Assembly: GCA_026692885.1 (NCBI GenBank)
Contig: JAPLNJ010000103.1
Coordinates: 1-10,314, forward strand
Origin: Planctomycetota bacterium
Lineage (GTDB): Bacteria > Planctomycetota > Planctomycetia > Pirellulales > Pirellulaceae
DNA length: 10,314 bases
Reading direction: 5' to 3'
The notes under the pieces were generated by a model. That model worked only from the letters and a program-made list of their open reading frames with translations, did not search any database and was not told the origin of the DNA. Shown here one piece after another: positions 6,913 to 10,314 of the stretch (within the stretch, counting starts at the first letter, position 1; each line of letters opens with the position of its first letter). The position numbers and the translations under genes were made by a program.

Positions 6913-7194
6913 ATGCCGAAGTTCTACGTCGAATCTGGTCTCGCTCGATGCGTCATTGATGCGATCGACGCCGAGGACGCCGCGGTCAAAGCCTTTCAGT
7001 GGTCTTGCGACAGCCGCGACAGCGTGCTGGCCCCGGAGTCGCTCGGCGAAACCGCGGTGACCGAGGCCGATGGCTGGGAGTTGGGCGAGGAAATCCGCGT
7101 GAGTGAGCAGGGCTTTGGACGCTCTGATGGCCAGGTCTTCGACACGATGGACATCATCCCGGTCTGGCAGGGTTACGCTTTTCCGTGGTGCTGA
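6913..7194 (+). CDS. Small hypothetical protein, planctomycete 'PKFYVESG' type
   Basis: A 93-residue protein with ATG at 6913 and AAAGGA 8 bases upstream. It begins 'MPKFYVESG' and continues 'IDAIDAEDAAVKAF', which suggests a short beta strand followed by an acidic helix. 'EIRVSEQGFGRSD' (60-72) resembles a second conserved block that I recall from small planctomycete proteins of unknown function. It is acidic, with no signal peptide, no membrane segment and no metal motif, so it is probably cytoplasmic. It stands alone, 158 bases after the oxidoreductase, and its stop lies only 9 bases from the stop of the convergent SEC-C gene. I cannot assign a function. Confidence 0.75.
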   Translation: MPKFYVESGLARCVIDAIDAEDAAVKAFQWSCDSRDSVLAPESLGETAVTEADGWELGEEIRVSEQGFGRSDGQVFDTMDIIPVWQGYAFPWC

Positions 7195-7203
7195 CGCGGT
7201 TGC

Positions 7204-8475
7204 CTACGTCGCGTTCCGACCGCAGCACTTCTTGAACTTTTTGCCGCTCCCGCAAGGACAGGGTTCGTTGCGGCCGACGCGACGCATTTCTCGACGAACG
7301 GTGGCGGATTCACCGGGCTCGGTCTTGGGCTCGATCTTTGAACTCAGCCGTGCGAACGGGTCAATTCCAGCGGCTTTGGCCGCTTGGTATCGCCTGCCAA
7401 GCTCATCCAACTCCGCCTGCATGCGTTGCCGCTCTTCTCGTTCCGCTCGCCAACGATCCGCCTCGGGCAACACCACGCCCAGGACGTGGGCGACCGGCAG
7501 CAAAGTCTCTTCGAGGACGTCCACAGTGCGGTCGTAGCCTTTAGCGATTTCGCGACAAACGGCTTCGATGCCGGCCTCGGAAAACAGTTCACACAAGCCG
7601 ACGCACAGCATCGTGCGGATGCTCGGGTTCGGTTCAGACTCCAGGAGAGCCAGCAGTGCGTCTTCCGATTCCTGGTGCTTGATGTCGGCCAGAACGGCGG
7701 AAGAGTAGTTCTTGAACCCCCACGACTCGTTGGGGAACGCGGCTCGAACCAGTCGCACCGCCTCTGGATCGCCGATGCTTGCGAGGGAATCCGTCACGCA
7801 TTCCAGCATGTAGTCCGTGTCGATCCGATACCGATCGACCAACAAGGGAATCGTGGCTGGAACTCGCTGCTCACCGGCCAGAGAGATGAGAAAGATCTCC
7901 AGCCACCGAAACTCGGCCTTCTCCGCCGCCAGCAAACGGCAGATCGTGGCCGCGTCGGGCACATCGTGCGGTGCTAAGGCGGTGATCAGATTGTCTGCGA
8001 AGTTGTGGTCGATCTCGTTGGCGTACTGCTTGTCTTCGGAACGCCGGGCGTAGCCGTACAGTTCCGCCCAGAGCTTTTCCGGGGACCACTGCGAGAATTC
8101 CAGCCGTTGCTTGATCTTGGCGACAGTCTCCCGCCCCAGATGGGCTGTGTCCAGAATCGCTGCTTCCTTGGCCAACAACACGTCCACGGGAGCGTTGGCG
8201 ATAGCACGATTGAGGTGGAAAATGATACTGCGGTCGTCGGCCGCAGCCAGACAGTCCAAAACTTCATCGAGTGACTGGGGCGTCAGCTTGAATTGATTAC
8301 AGCAGGCTACGCCATGCAGGCATTCCTCCGGCCCATATTGGCGGTATGCCCGCAGGACCAGCGGCACCAATTCAGAATCTTGCGACCAGCTTCCCTTGAA
8401 ATACTCGACGGCGGCGTCCCGGACCGGGCGGTCCTCATGGACCAGGAACGGCTTGACCTCTGGGGCTGACAGCAT
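7204..8475 (-). CDS. HEAT-like repeat protein with C-terminal SEC-C zinc motif
   Basis: The product is 423 residues from an ATG at 8475 with GGAGGAA 7 bases upstream; an earlier in-frame start at 8532 is less likely. Residues about 1-335 are almost wholly helical, with paired helices resembling HEAT/armadillo repeats ('VRDAAVEYFKGSW' 18-30, 'TDSLASIGDPEAVRLVRAAF' 228-247, 'IRTMLCVGLCELF' 286-298). A charged coiled-coil-like helix spans about 341-368. The end carries a SEC-C motif (C406-x-C408-x8-C417-C418) in 'EPCPCGSGKKFKKCCG', as at the SecA C-terminus, where it binds zinc and contacts SecB or the ribosome. There is no SecA ATPase domain, so this is a stand-alone SEC-C protein; such proteins are common and mostly uncharacterised. 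A cytoplasmic scaffold or adaptor role is inferred. It may be transcribed alone, since the upstream PQQ-like gene ends 135 bases away. Confidence 0.8.
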   Translation of the reverse strand: MLSAPEVKPFLVHEDRPVRDAAVEYFKGSWSQDSELVPLVLRAYRQYGPEECLHGVACCNQFKLTPQSLDEVLDCLAAADDRSIIFHLNRAIANAPVDVLLAKEAAILDTAHLGRETVAKIKQRLEFSQWSPEKLWAELYGYARRSEDKQYANEIDHNFADNLITALAPHDVPDAATICRLLAAEKAEFRWLEIFLISLAGEQRVPATIPLLVDRYRIDTDYMLECVTDSLASIGDPEAVRLVRAAFPNESWGFKNYSSAVLADIKHQESEDALLALLESEPNPSIRTMLCVGLCELFSEAGIEAVCREIAKGYDRTVDVLEETLLPVAHVLGVVLPEADRWRAEREERQRMQAELDELGRRYQAAKAAGIDPFARLSSKIEPKTEPGESATVRREMRRVGRNEPCPCGSGKKFKKCCGRNAT

Positions 8476-8482
8476 CTTCCAC

Positions 8483-8489
8483 TTCCTCC
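8483..8489 (-). promoter_or_regulatory. Shine-Dalgarno GGAGGAA fixing the SEC-C protein start
   Basis: A near-perfect ribosome site on the minus strand ends 7 bases before the ATG at 8475. It decides this start over the longer frame from 8532, whose extra 19 residues show no conserved feature. Confidence 0.65.
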
Positions 8490-8555
8490 GTGGGCAGACG
8501 GGAACTCCGTGCCCCGACAGCACGGACTGCACCCTAGTCTATCCGGTTTTGCTCG

Positions 8556-8573
8556 GACAGCGACGGGGCTGTC
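8556..8573 (-). terminator. Hairpin between the PQQ-like gene and the SEC-C gene
   Basis: GACAGC (8556-8561) and GCTGTC (8568-8573) make a 6-bp stem with a 6-base loop, 38 bases past the stop of the PQQ-like gene. No U-run follows on the minus strand, so the terminator call is weak. Confidence 0.25.
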
Positions 8574-8610
8574 GCGATCTTGGTTTCTGCGGCGGCGTAA
8601 ACACCAGCGA

Positions 8611-9849
8611 CTACTTCCGCACATCCATGCAGACCACGTCGCCGACGGCATTGCGGATGAAAATACGTCCGCCGGAGAAGACCGGAGCGGTCCAGTAACG
8701 CCCCTCAGCGGGCATCGGAAGCGTCCTCAGTGCCTTGAAGCCCTCGCTGTTGGTCTCCGCCAAGACCAGCTTTCCCTGATCGCCGAGGGCGACCAAGTGC
8801 CCGTCTACCAGAGTCAGCGTGCCCCGGCCCAGGCCCGACTCGGACCACTGCCGCTCGCCTGTCGGCCAGGCGATACAGACCAGCCGATTGCTGTCGAAGC
8901 CGTACACGAAGCCCCTCCACAGCACAGAGCTGCTCAGCTCATTCCGCATGTTCTTGTTTCGCCAGATTTCCTTCGGTGTGCCGCCGGCGATTTCGTAGAG
9001 GGCACAGCCAACGCCGTGCCCGGTGGAGACGAACAGTTTTCCATCGGAGACGAGCACGTCGGGGGCGTTCTGATCCCAGGTGGTCCGCCAGGGAATGGTC
9101 CAGAGCAGCTTGCCGGAGTCGGCCTCGACGGCTACCACGCCACGGGCGACGAGCATGGCCAAACCCTGCCGACCGCCCAAGGTGAACGGCACGGGCGTGG
9201 AGTAGCCTGGACGGCCGGGACCGTTATCCCAGATCAGCTTGCCGGTGCTCTTGTTCAGGGCCATGCCGGCCCAACCGACGCTCAGGACAAGCTTCTCACC
9301 CAGCACGAGCGGCGAGGCGGCGTAGCCCCAGTCTACCGCGTAGTCCCCGTCTTGCCGCGGTGCCGCATCGAGCTTCTTGGACCATACGACATCGCCGGTG
9401 GCAGCATCGAGGCAGAACACCTGCCCGGACTTGCTGAGTGTATAGACCCAATCGCCGTCTACGGCAGGTGTCGCACTGGGGCCGCCCTCGTAGGACAGCG
9501 GCGTCAAGGGACAAGGGTAGTCGTGCTTCCAGAGGGCTTTCCCCGTCTCGGCATCCAGGCAGAAGACGGTATCCACGTCCTTGGTGTTGCCCATCGTGTA
9601 GACCCGGCCTCCAGCCACGGCGAAGGAGGAGAACCCGTTGCCCACCGACGCCTTCCACGCAATCTTGGGTCCGGTGACTGGCCAGGATCGGTCCCAGTCG
9701 GCTTCCGCGGAAATTCCGTTGTGATGCGGCCCCCGCCAGCACGGCCAATCGTTGGAAGACTTGTCCTGGGCCGAAGCGTGCCTGTCGGACGCGACTACGA
9801 CTCCCATGACGCAGGTTAGGCAGAAGAGGATTGCTCGTGCTTCGCACAT
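8611..9849 (-). CDS. Secreted PQQ-like beta-propeller repeat protein
   Basis: The product is 412 residues from an ATG at 9849 with AAGGAA 10 bases upstream. Residues 1-28 look like a signal peptide (hydrophobic 'AILFCLTCVMGVVVA', then 'ASAQ'), so it is probably exported to the periplasm or surface. 'WPCWRGPHHNGIS' (35-47) is the W-RGP signature seen at the start of many planctomycete PQQ-like propellers. Blade repeats follow with the pattern 'v.clDa.tGk..W': 'FCLDAETGKALW' (96-107), 'FCLDAATGDVVW' (145-156), 'MALNKSTGKLIW' (196-207) and 'VAVEADSGKLLW' (239-250), with more diverged blades to the C-terminus. These resemble PQQ-enzyme and BamB-type propellers, but quinoprotein dehydrogenase active-site motifs are not evident, so a binding or scaffold role is more likely than an enzyme. 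The DUF4091 gene ends 60 bases upstream on the same strand, so the two may be co-transcribed. Confidence 0.88.
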   Translation of the reverse strand: MCEARAILFCLTCVMGVVVASDRHASAQDKSSNDWPCWRGPHHNGISAEADWDRSWPVTGPKIAWKASVGNGFSSFAVAGGRVYTMGNTKDVDTVFCLDAETGKALWKHDYPCPLTPLSYEGGPSATPAVDGDWVYTLSKSGQVFCLDAATGDVVWSKKLDAAPRQDGDYAVDWGYAASPLVLGEKLVLSVGWAGMALNKSTGKLIWDNGPGRPGYSTPVPFTLGGRQGLAMLVARGVVAVEADSGKLLWTIPWRTTWDQNAPDVLVSDGKLFVSTGHGVGCALYEIAGGTPKEIWRNKNMRNELSSSVLWRGFVYGFDSNRLVCIAWPTGERQWSESGLGRGTLTLVDGHLVALGDQGKLVLAETNSEGFKALRTLPMPAEGRYWTAPVFSGGRIFIRNAVGDVVCMDVRK

Positions 9850-9909
9850 CGTCGCGTACTTCCTTCTACTGGCGGTGGCGGGATTTCACTTCTACTTCTC
9901 TCGTGTTCC

Positions 9910-10314
9910 TCACGGTGTCGCCGGACTCGCGGCAAACATGACTTGTTCGATCAGCCCCGCGATCCTGGCTCTCGCCTGACGCAGGACTTGGGGTTCCTGA
10001 GTGAAGTGCGTCAAATCCTTAATCACGGCCTCATCCACCGCCAGGACATTCTCTGCCTCCGCGATCAGGGCCTGGTGCTTGGCCGCGTCGGCCTGCTTCA
10101 GCCGGGTCAGGGCATCTCGGAGCAGCCAGAAGTACTCGTAGTCCTCGCATCCGTCGCGGTAGTTCTCCAGCCTGATCGAGGAAAGCGGCTGGCGGTTGGG
10201 GCCCGGATAGAGCAACTGGCCGTCGCCGTTGTGGGCCTTGCCCGCGTCGTTTCGCCACGTCGCGGGATTCCATTTCACTTCCGGCCACCGCTGCTCGCCG
10301 ACCAAGTTGTCCCG
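9910..10314 (-). CDS. DUF4091 / GH123-like protein, C-terminal part (partial at window edge)
   Basis: The frame is open from the right edge to a TGA at 9910-9912 and gives 134 residues; the 5' part lies outside the window. 'NGDGQLLYPGP' followed by 'SIRLENYRDGCEDYEYFWLL' matches the conserved end of the DUF4091 domain, found in GH123-like glycosidases and related secreted proteins acting on carbohydrates. The remaining about 70 residues are helical ('KHQALIAEAENVLAVDEAVI'). The catalytic region is not visible, so the substrate cannot be stated. It is followed after 60 bases by the PQQ-like propeller gene in the same direction. The family call is fairly firm; enzyme activity is inferred. Confidence 0.8.
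   Translation of the reverse strand, partial: RDNLVGEQRWPEVKWNPATWRNDAGKAHNGDGQLLYPGPNRQPLSSIRLENYRDGCEDYEYFWLLRDALTRLKQADAAKHQALIAEAENVLAVDEAVIKDLTHFTQEPQVLRQARARIAGLIEQVMFAASPATP

Noticed and set aside
8509..9819. Open frame of 436 codons on the + strand opposite the PQQ-like gene
   Set aside because: Shadow of the propeller gene; the composition is unlike a folded protein and it has no motifs.

Overview
The window looks like a planctomycete chromosome (phylum Planctomycetota). It is GC-rich. An ECF-type sigma factor sits next to a serine/threonine kinase that carries an N-terminal HxxxCxxC zinc finger. There is a PQQ-like beta-propeller protein with the WRGP-type N-terminus common in that group, a small 'PKFYVESG' protein of planctomycete style, and several secreted polysaccharide-active proteins. 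This assignment rests on recognising protein families by eye, not on a database search.

Left part (1-1905, + strand): the 3' end of an ECF sigma factor gene, then a kinase gene that keeps its zinc finger, glycine loop and catalytic lysine but stops before the catalytic loop. The kinase reading frame breaks at about 1043-1065 and runs out of frame into a 290-codon ORF of unknown function with no convincing start. It looks as if a deletion or an assembly join fused the front of a kinase gene to the back of another gene. Bases 1906-2292 hold no convincing gene, only inverted repeats, including a perfect 10-bp stem 96 bases past the xylanase stop.

Middle (2293-5657, - strand): a two-gene carbohydrate unit transcribed leftward. 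It consists of a parallel beta-helix, pectate-lyase-like protein whose N-terminus seems to be missing, then a secreted GH10 endo-xylanase with an N-terminal xylan-binding-like module. Diverging from it on the + strand is a zinc-less MDR oxidoreductase of the quinone oxidoreductase type. Its best-placed Shine-Dalgarno points to an ATC codon rather than a normal start.

Right part: a 93-aa hypothetical protein (+) with a possible structured leader converges on a HEAT-like protein with a C-terminal SEC-C zinc motif (-). Next comes a secreted PQQ-like beta-propeller protein (-), and at the edge the C-terminal end of a DUF4091 / GH123-like protein (-). The carbohydrate genes suggest breakdown of plant or algal polysaccharide. 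The sigma factor and kinase pair suggests signal-responsive regulation. No mobile element, CRISPR array, tRNA or rRNA was seen. I found no clear new defence or metabolic system; the oddest points are the broken kinase junction and the two genes with doubtful 5' ends on either side of 5657-5738.
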